From: Leishmania infantum JPCM5
Taxonomy: Eukaryota > Euglenozoa > Kinetoplastea > Trypanosomatida > Trypanosomatidae
Length of the DNA stretch: 64,000 nt
Direction: 5' to 3'
NCBI RefSeq assembly: GCF_000002875.2
Contig: NC_009390.2
Span: forward strand, 64,501-128,500
The position numbers and the translations under genes are program-made. Below the pieces are notes generated by a model that made no database searches, was not told the DNA's origin, and saw nothing but the letters and a program-made list of their open reading frames with translations. This document shows, in pieces, positions 19,644-29,331 of this stretch (positions within the stretch are counted from its first letter, which is position 1; every line of letters starts with the position of its first letter).

Positions 19644-20804
19644 ATGAGCACGCGTCCGCGCGATATCTGCACGGCTGCCTTTGAGGGCGACACGGCCCGC
19701 GTGGAGCAGCTCGTGACGGCGGCTGGCGTGTACAGCGGACGGTGGCACTCACCGTTTGTCGTCGACACGAGTGCTGCGGCGCGCGACGCGATTGCTCACT
19801 GGGAGGGCGTCGGCAATGATGAGGATGATGAGGGCTATGGCGGCGCCGAGGAGGATATAGAGGAGGTGCTGGGAGAAGAAGAAATGGCGAAGCTGAAGGC
19901 GCACCCGGTCCTGCGTGGCATCGTGAAGGCCTACAGTCTCGATGAGCAAGCCCTCGGCGGCGCCGCCGAGGACGGCGAGGGCGCGGGTGCATACATGCAA
20001 GACGATGATGCCGCGCTACTCGACGAGGAGGCCGAGGAGGCGGCGGAGGTGGATCGGCGGGCGCAACAGGGCGACATCCTCCTCTACAAGCGTCTGCTTG
20101 CCCACCAACTGCACCGAGACAGCGTCGCCGAGCACATTCAGCAGCACGGGTTGCTTCGCATGAGCACAACGCCGCCGGTGGACATGACCCTGTACGGTAT
20201 TCTCTTCTCGTGTCGCGAGGTGCCGACGGCTGCTGTTGGTGCAGCGGTGTCAGAGGAGAGCTCAGTGCCTCTGCAAGTGCGTTGGCAGCCGAGCAAGCGC
20301 AGCCGCTACGCTGGTACACCTCTCCACTGGGCTGTCCTTGCCCGCGCGCACGACACGGTGCGCTTCCTCGTGGAGCACGGCGCTGACTGCAGTGCAGGGC
20401 TAAAGGCAGTCACGAACGACGGCGCGGCGCCAGATGCGCAGCTCGCGATGTGCGATCAGAAGGTGCTGGGGTCGCTGACGCCTGCGCGTATGGCCGCTGA
20501 CAACGAGTCGCACGGCACACTGGAGGTGCTGGAGAGGGCCGTGGCGGCGCAAGAAGCGAGGCGCGCGGACGAAGAGGCCTTCTTCATTATGCTAGAGAAA
20601 CGTCTGCGGCGGCGCAGGGAGGAGTATCTGCGCCGCTTCGAGGAAGCGCGTGCGCAGCGACTGCGTGAAGCTGAGGAGGCGAGGCGCGCAGAGGCGGAAG
20701 AAGGCGAGGAGGCCGAGGAGAGCGATTTGTCCGGTGAAGACAAGAACGACAGCGGTAGCGAGAACATCGACACTGGCGAAGAGGACGAGGAGGCGGACGG
20801 CTGA
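19644..20804 (+). CDS. Ankyrin-repeat protein with acidic coiled-coil tail
   Basis: The 386-aa protein starts at the first ATG after a strong acceptor. The N-terminus (DICTAAFEGDTARVEQLVTA) reads as an ankyrin helix pair. A clear ankyrin unit occurs at about residues 226-251 (TPLHWAVLARAHDTVRFLVE then HGAD). Between them lies a strongly acidic linker. From about residue 290 the sequence is a charged Glu/Arg helix, likely coiled coil, ending in an Asp/Glu tail. Ankyrin units mediate protein binding; the partner is unknown. No catalytic motif or membrane segment is seen. Related ankyrin proteins are common in kinetoplastids, but I cannot name an orthologue. Confidence 0.85.
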   Translation: MSTRPRDICTAAFEGDTARVEQLVTAAGVYSGRWHSPFVVDTSAAARDAIAHWEGVGNDEDDEGYGGAEEDIEEVLGEEEMAKLKAHPVLRGIVKAYSLDEQALGGAAEDGEGAGAYMQDDDAALLDEEAEEAAEVDRRAQQGDILLYKRLLAHQLHRDSVAEHIQQHGLLRMSTTPPVDMTLYGILFSCREVPTAAVGAAVSEESSVPLQVRWQPSKRSRYAGTPLHWAVLARAHDTVRFLVEHGADCSAGLKAVTNDGAAPDAQLAMCDQKVLGSLTPARMAADNESHGTLEVLERAVAAQEARRADEEAFFIMLEKRLRRRREEYLRRFEEARAQRLREAEEARRAEAEEGEEAEESDLSGEDKNDSGSENIDTGEEDEEADG

Positions 20805-21788
20805 AGCGATAATGTGCACGCGTTTTTCGTGTGCGTTTAGGGGTGGGGAGGGGAGGGTGGCATGGGAGCGGTGACCAAAAAGGTTGAACCGGCGGCTTGG
20901 AGGGAGGGAGAGAGCATAGATGGTGGAGCGACCCGCACACGCATATGTACCTTCACGCGTCTTCCAGTCGAAACCGCACCCCCTCCCTCCCTCCCTCCGG
21001 CCTCCCATCTAACCTCCCACCTGCCTGCCTCTCACTCATCTCTTGTCCATCGCCAACCGTCTTCTTCGGCCCTCCCCTCTCCGCCCCCTCGCGTTCGCTT
21101 TCCGTCACCCGCACACCGAGCACTGATACAAAAGGATGTCACGCGCACATGTACATTATGTATGCACCGTTGGCCAGAATCATCATCGCTCTTGCGACGT
21201 TTCCCGTCTGGCCCGCTGCGACACCAGCACGCACGCGGACTGGAATGGTGAGCCACCTCCAACGAAGAAATAAAAGCAAGGGAGGGAGGGAATAGGGGGT
21301 GGGTCGAGCGTCTCGAGGCGGGTCGGGGTTTCGGAGAGGGGGGCGGGCGGGCGTTGTCCTCCTCCTCTGCCACCTCTCTCCGTCCTCGCGATCGGCGCTG
21401 CCTCTCCCAGCGAGCTGCCTGTTCGCCTCTCTCCATCTCGTTTTCTGGCATATGTTCCTCCCGCCCGCCCGCCCGCCCCTCCACCAGACGTAGCCTCGGT
21501 ACACACACACCTCATCTCTCTATTTCCGCTGTATTCACGGGATGCTTTATGCCGCCATGTCGCACACGCCTTCTGCCGCACGTTCCGTGCACGCGTCATC
21601 AACGGACTGTGCGGTGCATCGCTCACCCTCTCCACAGACACACTGGCAAGCAAACACACGCACACACACACGCACGGTGTCTTGCACTGGAGGTTAAACC
21701 TCGTTCGCAGGGCCGCCTCTTAGCACCCACGGCATCTCTCGCCCACCTCCCGTCCCTCAGCGCCACCGCAGCCCTCTTTTCCGCGGAG
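20805..21788. other. Intergenic region, no gene seen
   Basis: G- and C-run-rich DNA with several CTCCCTCC-type tracts. The best acceptor for the next gene is the AG at 21759-21760. Confidence 0.65.
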
Positions 21789-22748
21789 ATGGCTGAGACA
21801 GCGGGCGAAGAAGATGTGCGGCGCATGAGCCGCGAGGAGCGCATTGCAAGCTACCGTGAGCTTGTGGAGGGCCTCGACGACATTCTTGCCTCGCACGACG
21901 CCGACGGCGACAACGACGGTGAGGATGCGGAGCAGATGGCAGCGTTGGTGGAGGAAGTAGAGGTGCAGCTGCGCACCCTCGCCCAGCTGCTGAATGAGGA
22001 GGAGACGATCCAAGTCACGCCGGGGCTGATGAAGAAGGTGGAGAAGTCTCCTGAAACGGGAGAGGTGCTGACTACGATCATCTACCCCCCGCCTAGCATG
22101 CCCAACACAGCTTCATCGTCGCCGGCGCTGCGTCCGGCGCCGTACGAGGTGCTCTTCGACGAGCGTGATTGGTATCCGTGCGTGATCACCGGCGTTGTGC
22201 CGCCAGCCAAAGATGTTGACCGGGTGCAGTATAAGGCGTGGATCTTGGGCCACAACGTGGAGGAGATTGTGTATAGTGAGGCGCTGCGGCCCTGGCAGCC
22301 AACCGCGTCCACCAGTGACATCCAAGGTGGGGTGAGCTGCCATGTAATCGATCCACAGACCGGGCGGTATGTGGAGGGCGTCGTGGATCGCCTGACGCTC
22401 GAAGAGACGGTGCTCGTGAAGGTGCCCGTGGCACCGTCCACTTCGACGGCGGTATCCGAATCACCTTCAGCAGCCACCACCACCACCGTGACGGTACCGC
22501 TGTCCCACGTGCGCGTGGGCAAGTTCTACTCCCAACTGCGTCACCGCCCGAAGACAGAAGAGGAGCGGGCGGTGCGGCGCGCAGAGCGGGCGCGCCTGAA
22601 GCGCGAGCGGGCGGCGCAGCAGCGGCAAATGGCCGCAGACAAAGTCGCCAAGGACGCGGATGACTGGCAGGCGCTCATTGGGGACATGATGGGCGTGGGC
22701 AGTGGTGGCGGTGGTGGTAAGAAACACAAGCGGCGACGCCTTCAGTGA
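21789..22748 (+). CDS. Nuclear-type protein with possible Tudor-like domain (SPF30/SMNDC1-like layout)
   Basis: ATG 21789 gives 319 aa; the open frame upstream is CT-rich untranslated DNA. Residues 10-75 form a charged helix (YRELVEGLDDIL, LRTLAQLLNEEE). Residues 119-172 look like a small beta-barrel, with DWYPCVI and YSEALRPWQP at its edges, as in Tudor domains. The C-terminal third is a basic helix ending in Gly5-KKHKRRR, a plausible nuclear localisation signal. Helix, Tudor and basic tail is the order seen in the splicing factor SPF30/SMNDC1. Sequence similarity by eye is weak, so splicing function is inference. An alternative is an unrelated kinetoplastid nuclear protein. Confidence 0.7.
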   Translation: MAETAGEEDVRRMSREERIASYRELVEGLDDILASHDADGDNDGEDAEQMAALVEEVEVQLRTLAQLLNEEETIQVTPGLMKKVEKSPETGEVLTTIIYPPPSMPNTASSSPALRPAPYEVLFDERDWYPCVITGVVPPAKDVDRVQYKAWILGHNVEEIVYSEALRPWQPTASTSDIQGGVSCHVIDPQTGRYVEGVVDRLTLEETVLVKVPVAPSTSTAVSESPSAATTTTVTVPLSHVRVGKFYSQLRHRPKTEEERAVRRAERARLKRERAAQQRQMAADKVAKDADDWQALIGDMMGVGSGGGGGKKHKRRRLQ

Positions 22749-23348
22749 GGATGGAGTAGGAGGCACGTGATGTCTGCAAGGTTTGGAAATTCTAGTCGCG
22801 CCGCACTTCGATTGAAGCGTGTGTGGTGGTGACGGCGGTGGTGGCAATGGATGCATCCGTTCTCCCTGCCCCCTGCCCTCACCCCCACCCCCACCCCGAA
22901 AACACACATACACACAGATGCATATGTCAGAGCAGGCTCTGTTCACTTGCGCTGCTGCGTGCCCGCCGTCTGGCAGCCGGCGGCGAGCACGGGTCGATAA
23001 GGCGGATTTGCGTGTCAGAAACAGACGCGAAGGAACTTGTCACGCGCACGCCCAGGTGGACATCTCTGTAAACTTGTGCGTCAGTGCGCGTCTGTACATA
23101 GAGACCGAAGAGCACACACTTGCCTCCACGCGCACACACACAGACACACATCTCCTTCTGTTCTCGCTCGCCGGCTCACTCTCCCGCTCTCGGTGCACGT
23201 TGCCATCGTCCTCCTGATCCCTTCTTACACACACACATATATATATATATACATCATCGCGCAGATCACTACGCTCTCTTCGCTCTTCTCTGCGTCGGCT
23301 CCTCCCTCTTTTAACGCTTCTTGAATTCAAGAATACACGCTCACAACC
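22749..23348. other. Intergenic region, no gene seen
   Basis: Contains CA-rich DNA and an (AT)n run near 23237-23252. A long C/T tract leads to the AG at 23330-23331, 17 nt before the next ATG. Confidence 0.7.
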
Positions 23349-24023
23349 ATGGGCATCAAGGACATGTACCTGCTTGCCTACAACGCGGGCATGTGTGTTG
23401 GCTGGGGCACGATCCTCGTGAAGGTCATCGGGCATTTGGCGGAGGGTCGCGACCCCGCCTCGGTCTACCCCGGCATTGCGCGGCTGCTGTGCGTTGCGCA
23501 GACCGGCGCCGTTGCCGAGATACTTCATGCCGCCTTCGGCGTCGTGCGCAGCCCAGTCGGCACGACCTTCCTGCAGGTCTTGTCGCGCCTCATCGTGCTG
23601 TACGGTGCCGTGCGCATCGGCGACACGGATTCCACAAAGAGCCTCGTGTTTGTGCAGATGCTGGTCGCCTGGTGCCTGAGCGAAATAATTCGCTACTCGT
23701 TCTACGGCGCGAACCTCCTCCGCGTCAATCTTGCGTCGCTGACGTGGCTGCGCTACTCCGCCTTCATGGTGCTCTACCCTGTCGGCATCACCGGAGAAAT
23801 CGGATGCCTGTACAAGGCGCTACCGTATATCAAGAAGCACAAGCCGTGGACCGTGGAGCTGCCGAACAAGCTGAACTTCACCTTCTCGTGGTACAACACC
23901 GTGTGGTTCATTCTCCTCGGCATATACCCCTACGGCAGCTACGTCATGTACTCGTACATGCTCGCGCAGCGCCGAAAGACGTTCGCAAAGTCCGCGTCCG
24001 AGAGGTCGAAGAAGTCGGCGTAA
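23349..24023 (+). CDS. 3-hydroxyacyl-CoA dehydratase (PHS1/HACD/PTPLA family)
   Basis: This 224-aa multi-pass membrane protein should catalyse the third step of the fatty-acid elongation cycle in the ER, dehydrating 3-hydroxyacyl-CoA to trans-2-enoyl-CoA. The family signature is clear: RYSFY, then LRYSAFMVLYP-VGITGE, in which Tyr143 and Glu150 are spaced like the catalytic Tyr and Glu of yeast Phs1. About six hydrophobic segments are visible and length matches the family (about 220 aa). The C-terminus is KKSA, a canonical dilysine ER-retrieval signal. The start is the first ATG after a good acceptor. Leishmania makes fatty acids mainly with ER elongases, so this enzyme would serve them. A 9-bp hairpin lies just after the stop codon. 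Confidence 0.95.
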   Translation: MGIKDMYLLAYNAGMCVGWGTILVKVIGHLAEGRDPASVYPGIARLLCVAQTGAVAEILHAAFGVVRSPVGTTFLQVLSRLIVLYGAVRIGDTDSTKSLVFVQMLVAWCLSEIIRYSFYGANLLRVNLASLTWLRYSAFMVLYPVGITGEIGCLYKALPYIKKHKPWTVELPNKLNFTFSWYNTVWFILLGIYPYGSYVMYSYMLAQRRKTFAKSASERSKKSA

Positions 24024-24033
24024 GACGGACGCC

Positions 24034-24059
24034 TGCCCACGCCTGTGCGCGCGTGGGCA
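24034..24059 (+). other. Short 3'UTR hairpin after the dehydratase gene
   Basis: TGCCCACGC (24034-24042) and GCGTGGGCA (24051-24059) are exact complements with an 8-nt loop, beginning 11 nt after the TAA. Confidence 0.75.
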
Positions 24060-25794
24060 CACGGCACATTACGATGACGCGCACCGAAGACAGCGCAGGC
24101 GTCAGGGATACTTTGAGGGTGGCACGCAAGCGACGCGAAAGGAACGGAAAGCCGTATGCACATGTGATGTATATCTACGCGTATCGAAGTGGAGGCACGG
24201 GGTGGCGGGCGCGGTGGTGCACCAGTATGGAGCCGCTGTGCCCCTCCCCACCGGCCCGCAACTCTTTGCGCCCCTTCTTCATCTCTCTTCTCGCTCCTAT
24301 GCACCTCTGGTCCAATTGTATCCAAGCATGAGAAGGACGCGGTGCAGCTGGAGTGGAGATGGAACGAAGAAGTGGGGGCGGGGGGGGGGCTGGAGACTCC
24401 AAAAATGCGAGAACGGCTTTTACGTTTAGGAGGAGGACAGTGCGAGGGCTTTTGATTGGCAAAGGCAGGGCGAGTAGGGCCGTGAACAGAGAATAATTCT
24501 GATGGCCACGTCTCCTCCTTCGCCCGTCCCCCCCCCCGTCCCTGTCCACTCGCGTGTTTCCCGCCTCTCACGTATTCGCCGAAGGAACGGGGCATGGAAG
24601 AGTGGAGTAGGGTGGGGTGGAAGACGGTGGGGAGGGGAGGGAGCGCATGACCCTGTGCGTCAATGCATTCGAACCGCCGCTGTCTGCCCTGCTGTCTGGT
24701 TGTTTGTGCGCTTAGGTGTTTCCTCCTGCACGCTGTGCGGTAGCGTTGGCGTATGTGTGCGTGTGTGTGTGTGTGGCGACTTCCATCTCTCCCTCTCCTC
24801 CCCCCTCTCTCTCTCGACTCGTGTGCCATCGTCACGGCCTCGCCCACAGACATACGAACTATCCACGGCCCCCCTCGTCTGCCATCCCTGTCCACCGCCT
24901 CTCTCACGTTCGTTCGGAGACCTCCTCGTTGTTTCTGTTTCGGTTGCTGCTGCTCCGCCTTCACGGAAGAGCGAAGTCTGCGCCACCGGTTCTTGGTTGC
25001 TTCACTCCTCCCTCCCTCTCCGTGTTTTGTGTGCTGTGCCTTGCATTGTGTGTGTGTGTGTTTATACGTGTGCAAGTCCATGCAAGCGTGTTGTATATGC
25101 ATGTGTGTTCCACATCTCACTCTCTCCCTCCTTTGGCTGCGACCCTTGACCATGTTTGGCTCCCTCTCGCGTTCAGTTTCGCTCGCAGACGATAAGTCGC
25201 CTTCGCCGGCCACCTCATCCGCACGTCCAGCAGCCCTAACAACCCCTTCTTCCCCTCCCTCCTCTCCCTTCCCAAACCGAAAGAATACATGCTGTAGATG
25301 TTGCTAAGGCGAGCTCGACAACACACCCGTGGTACAACACATATGCGTGGGCTTGTATGGGCAGTGGCAGGAGACGAAGGAGGGGGAGAGGCGATCCTGT
25401 CAGTCTTGTGCACGTGCTTGTGCGTGTTCTCCCTCGTCTCTCTCCCTCTCGCTACCTTCACATTCTTCTCACAGCAGGAGTGAAGACGCGCCTGGACCAC
25501 GCACAACGCACAGAGCACAGTAGGGCAAGCAAAACGCAGACGTGCTCATGTGCTCCCCGCCCCCCCCCCTCTCGCACTCTCATCTCCCCCTCGCTCACCC
25601 TCTCTTCGTTCTCTCGACGCGCATGCCACTGCTGCTGCCTGCGGCCCGCGGCCTGCGGCTAGGATATCTACGTGTGGCCGCGATCGTAGAGCGCAGGGAA
25701 CGGGTATGCAGTCAAAGAAAAACGGCGGCCGCATCCTCTCACGTGTGAAGTAATGGTCTCCCTCGTCTCTACACACACACGCACAAACCACGGC

Positions 25795-25814
25795 TCTCCC
25801 CCTTTCCTCTCTAG
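25795..25814 (+). promoter_or_regulatory. Candidate trans-splice acceptor touching the start codon
   Basis: The tract CTCCCCCTTTCCTCTCTAG ends with AG at 25813-25814 and the ATG begins at 25815. If used, the mRNA has no gene-derived 5'UTR beyond the spliced leader. Confidence 0.55.
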
Positions 25815-26336
25815 ATGGCGTCGGCTGGGGCCCCTGCTGCTCCGACATCGCGTCTCTGCGCCGAGCTGGACGCGCTCGAAACAACGTCATTGCAGCGCCT
25901 CCCCATCGACGATGCACGTCGTGTGCTTTCTCGGCTCGACGACGTGGACGCGCAACTCTGCCGTAGCGCCGGTGTAGCAGTCCTCATCTCAGACAGCAGT
26001 GAAGGTGCGGTTCCCTGCACTGCCGAGAGAGGTACCAGTCCCTCTGCCCATGATTCCTCTATGGGGACACTAAAGCAACTGCGCTCGACCTTCGCTGCTC
26101 AGCTGACCATCTCCCAGCAAGATGCACTGATGCGTGTATTGTACGCGTGCATGGCATCTTGCGCCTCTGGCGTCACGGCACCCACATCGGAAGCATCTTG
26201 TTGGGCACCGATTGGAGCACACAATGCTCACGCGCCTCTCTCACCAGCGGGTGTGCGCCGACTGTACGAGTGGCACGCGGCCCTGCACGATGCGGCTGGC
26301 GATGGCGCGGTGGTGCGTGCCTTGATGAGCAGGTGA
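25815..26336 (+). CDS. ARPC5: Probable ARPC5 (p16-Arc), Arp2/3 complex subunit
   Basis: The 173-aa protein is divergent, but its C-terminal half aligns with p16-Arc. QQDALMRVLYACM corresponds to the family's helix before the IYKG segment, and RRLYEWHAALHDAAGDGAVV then RALMSR matches the family's closing helix with a conserved Trp-His and a terminal VRxL-R pattern. The family is normally about 150 aa of alpha-helix. Here a Ser/Ala-rich linker replaces part of the middle, and the acidic N-terminal extension of animal proteins is missing. As part of Arp2/3 it would help nucleate branched actin filaments. The alternative upstream ATG at 25753 is out of frame. Assignment is by eye; a profile search would settle it. 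Confidence 0.75.
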   Translation: MASAGAPAAPTSRLCAELDALETTSLQRLPIDDARRVLSRLDDVDAQLCRSAGVAVLISDSSEGAVPCTAERGTSPSAHDSSMGTLKQLRSTFAAQLTISQQDALMRVLYACMASCASGVTAPTSEASCWAPIGAHNAHAPLSPAGVRRLYEWHAALHDAAGDGAVVRALMSR

Positions 26337-26924
26337 CCGGGCCCTCCCACACACGCACAAATATACATGTGCATGTATGCGTGCGTGCGTCGGTGTCGGG
26401 GCTGCCACGGTTCTCCTGTGGTTGGGTGCTGCGCCTGCTGTCGGGCATCTTGTCTCAGCGATGTCGGCCAATGCGACTCGAAAACGATGCGTGAGGGCAC
26501 GGCAACCGCAAGATGGCGGCAGGGCGCGTCGACGTGCTGCCTCGAACCCCTCTACTACTGCTACTGCCGACAGCACGGAAACGAGCCACCGCGTCGCTCA
26601 CACGCACCGGCGTGGGTGACGCCCGGCTGCTCACCGTGCCTGCGCTTTCTAATTTCTTTTTGCTTTGCGTTCGAGGGGACGAAACCCTTCCTCACGTCAT
26701 CACCCCATCATCCCACCCCTTCCCCGGCATCGCTGCGGCTCTGCTCTCGACAGCTCGCGCGCACGCGTACGCACGATTGCGTGTTGAAGGATGCCGCACA
26801 GAAGCGCATGCGCTCACTCCACTACGCACACGTGCAGGAAGCGGCACCGTCTCTCTCCCTCTTCCCTCCATCGACACCCTGCGATACTGTTTCGTCTGTT
26901 CTCTGCGCCTCACTTTCTTCTGAA

Positions 26925-27480
26925 GCCCTGATGGGCGGAGGAGGAGGCGGGGCGGGAGCCCAGGCAGCCCTCCCATGTCCCTGCCACGTGCCGAGCCGCT
27001 TCTGGTGGTGACGGGGCCAGGCGCCAACACTGCTGAAAACGACTGAGCGATGTGCCGCTGGTGGTGTCGGCGGTCAGGTCCTGGACGGCGCTGCGTCGGA
27101 GCGACCTGCGACCGTGTGAGCGCGCTTGTGCCATCCATGCGATCAGGCCGAGTGCCAGCGTGTCTCGTCCGGCCCCGACACTGCCTGCTGGTGTGGGGAA
27201 CGCGAACCCCCCCCCGACAGCAGCACCAGGTGCTGACCAGCGTGATGGGAGCGGCTGCGAGGCGACCTGCGAGACGGTGGCGGGCGGAGAGGTTGAGGCA
27301 GGGGCCGCTCACAGATGGCCGCGTCAGCGCATGTGGTGCAACGCTTGTGTGCCGCTGCTTGGCACCGCGCGGACGGGGTCTTGCGTGAGGGCTTTGGCTC
27401 GTGCTGCGCGGTGGAGCCGTGGACACGCGTGGATGCAGAACAGAAATCGAATCGTGCTTGCGCCTCTCGTCGTCATGCAT
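26925..27480 (+). mobile_element. Candidate SIDER2-type degenerate retroposon
   Basis: About 550 bp, in the probable 3'UTR of the ARPC5-like gene, differ sharply from surrounding pyrimidine-rich spacer: mixed, GC-rich sequence with few homopolymers and no coding character. Length, position and wording (for example GGCAGCCCTCCCATGTCCCT and GTGGTGCAACGCTTGTGTGC) match my memory of Leishmania SIDER2 elements, which derive from ingi/L1Tc-like retroposons and influence mRNA stability. Boundaries are approximate. No alignment could be run. Confidence 0.5.
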
Positions 27481-27516
27481 GCACGGAGAAGTCGGCAGCT
27501 TTCAGCTTCCCCTCAC

Positions 27517-27548
27517 TTGACCCCTCCCCCTCTCTCTTTCTGCTGCAG
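27517..27548 (+). promoter_or_regulatory. Candidate trans-splice acceptor for the phosphate carrier
   Basis: A dense C/T tract (CCCCTCCCCCTCTCTCTTTC) ends in TGCTGCAG. The 5'UTR to 27820 would contain several short upstream ATGs within TATATG repeats. Confidence 0.6.
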
Positions 27549-27819
27549 TCTCCAACACCGCCCTCCGTCCCTGTCTTTTCCGTCTGTACGGACTGTGCAT
27601 CTCTGTGCAGGTATCTGTGTCTGCGTATATATACACACACGTAGACATATATGCATATATGTATATGTGTTTGTGTGTGTGTGTGCGTGGAGTTGCATTC
27701 GGATGCCACATTATGCGAGCCGAGGTACTTCGTCGTTTTCGGTCTCTTCGCCTTGCCTGATCCGGCTCCGTTTACGTCGCTGCCACCGTCGCCGTGGGAG
27801 CCACCACGCCGATCAACTC

Positions 27820-29331
27820 ATGAGCACGCAGGTGAACGCCCACGCACACGCACAGCGAGAACACACCACGTATATGTTTCCCGTGCCGGCCGGCTTTGCG
27901 GTGCACAACCGCAACACTGGTTCAAATAACAGTGAAGGCGACGGGCATGGTAGTCGCGTCGATGAGCGAAGCACCGTCTTGGGGCTTGTGGCTGGCGTCG
28001 GCGGAGGCTCAACGACGGAAGCAGATGTGGTGAGCGCAGTGATAACGACGTCCCTCTTGCCGCCTGGCGGCGTTAATGGAGTGGGGGCTGCCTCGTTTGT
28101 CTCGCCCATCGTGGGCTCGCGAGACCGGGTTTGCTTCCAGCACTTCCTCATCGCGGCGGCGGCGTCGGCGCTCGCGGCGGTCCTCGTCGTCACGTACGTG
28201 TGGCAGTCGACCTCTGCGTTCAACATCGACCCGGTCACCGGCAAGGTGCGCCCGCACTCGTTCCAGTACTTCGTCTACTGTTTTGTGGGCGGCATCGCCG
28301 CGGGGATGGTGCACCTCGTCGTTGCCCCAATCGACATCCTCAAGTGCCGGGTGCAGGTGGGCGAGTACCGAAGCTTTAAGGACGGCTTCGTGCACCTATT
28401 CCGCGTTGAGGCCGGCGGCTCAGTCTACCGCGCGCTGCCGCTGTTCTTCCGCGGGTGGCTGCCGATGCTGTGGGGGTACTGCATCCAAGGCTCGATCAAG
28501 TTCTCTCTCTACGAAATAGTCAAGTACGTGCTGCTGATCGCCTTTCTGGAACCGTCAGTGGAGGCGAAGGCGGCAGCTGCTGCCGCGGGAGGCGTGGCCA
28601 ACTCGCTCGCGTCGTCGTCAGCGGCGCATGTGTCCGGCGTCTACCAGTTCTTCGTCTTTCTCTTCTCCAGCTGCCTGGCCGAGGTGGTTGCCGATCTCGG
28701 TCTGGCGCCGTGGGAGGCGGTAAAGATTCGCATGCAGACCTCGCCGTCGTTTCCGGTGCACCTCCGCAGCGCCCTGCCGCGCATGTGGGAGACGGAGGGG
28801 CTGCACGGTTTTTACAGGGGGCTCGTGCCGCTCTGGGGCAGGCAGGTGCCGTACACGATGATGAAGTTCTCCTCATTCGAATTCGTCGTCGTCGGGCTGC
28901 AGTCCCTCTTCCATAGCCTTGGCGTCATGGACGCCGCAGAGCCTGGGGTCTTGGGCAAGCTGGTCGTGAGTTTGCTGGCCGGCGTGCTGGCGGGGCTGCT
29001 GTGCGGCGTTGTGTCGCACCCGGCGGACACGGTGCTGTCAAAGATGAACCAGCGGTCATCTGCGCCCACATCGAGTGCGGTGCCGGCGCTGGCCAATACG
29101 CTTGCGGACGCCACATGCGGCAGCGTGGGCCACGGCAGAGCCGGCGCCGCCCACGGTGGCGCCATGCACGGTGTCCTCGAGGTGATGCATGAGCTAGGGT
29201 GGCGCGGCATGTGGAAAGGCTTGGCCCCTCGTCTGTTGATGGTGGTTTCGCTGACGGCACTGCAGTGGGTGACGTACGACGGCTTCAAGGTGTGGGCTGG
29301 ACTGCCCACCTCCGGTGATGTAGAGAAGTGA
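27820..29331 (+). CDS. Mitochondrial phosphate carrier (SLC25A3-like)
   Basis: Three mitochondrial-carrier repeats are present with their Px[DE]xx signatures: APIDILK (Pro170), APWEAVK (Pro297) and HPADTV (Pro401). Wording is that of the phosphate carrier: PLWGRQVPYTMMKFSSFEF, SHPADTVLS, and LTALQWVTYDGFKV near the end. It should import phosphate with protons across the inner membrane for ATP synthesis. From ATG 27820 it has 503 aa, well above the usual 310-370. The excess is a long Ser/Gly/Thr-rich N-terminus and an Ala-rich insert between repeats one and two. An in-frame ATG at 27703 would add 39 basic residues. The frame continues upstream without an ATG-supported protein. The start is therefore the uncertain part. 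Confidence 0.9.
   Translation: MSTQVNAHAHAQREHTTYMFPVPAGFAVHNRNTGSNNSEGDGHGSRVDERSTVLGLVAGVGGGSTTEADVVSAVITTSLLPPGGVNGVGAASFVSPIVGSRDRVCFQHFLIAAAASALAAVLVVTYVWQSTSAFNIDPVTGKVRPHSFQYFVYCFVGGIAAGMVHLVVAPIDILKCRVQVGEYRSFKDGFVHLFRVEAGGSVYRALPLFFRGWLPMLWGYCIQGSIKFSLYEIVKYVLLIAFLEPSVEAKAAAAAAGGVANSLASSSAAHVSGVYQFFVFLFSSCLAEVVADLGLAPWEAVKIRMQTSPSFPVHLRSALPRMWETEGLHGFYRGLVPLWGRQVPYTMMKFSSFEFVVVGLQSLFHSLGVMDAAEPGVLGKLVVSLLAGVLAGLLCGVVSHPADTVLSKMNQRSSAPTSSAVPALANTLADATCGSVGHGRAGAAHGGAMHGVLEVMHELGWRGMWKGLAPRLLMVVSLTALQWVTYDGFKVWAGLPTSGDVEK

Larger units (their letters stand above)
24024..25814. other. Intergenic region, no gene seen
   Basis: Begins with a hairpin at 24034-24059, then G-rich and CT/GT-rich DNA. 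Open frames on both strands are low complexity. The last 20 bases are a pyrimidine tract ending in CTAG that touches the ATG at 25815. Confidence 0.65.
26337..27819. other. Intergenic region with candidate SIDER2 and AT-rich island
   Basis: After about 590 bp of ordinary spacer comes a GC-balanced, non-repetitive stretch (about 26925-27480) suspected to be a SIDER2 element. A strong acceptor (CTGCTGCAG, AG at 27547-27548) follows, then alternating TATATA/CATATATG DNA at about 27630-27670. Confidence 0.65.

Noticed and set aside
27052..27819. Long N-terminal extension of the phosphate carrier
   Set aside because: The frame is open but begins at GTG, covers the suspected retroposon and TATATG repeats, and precedes the likely splice acceptor. 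Initiation at GTG is not expected in Leishmania.
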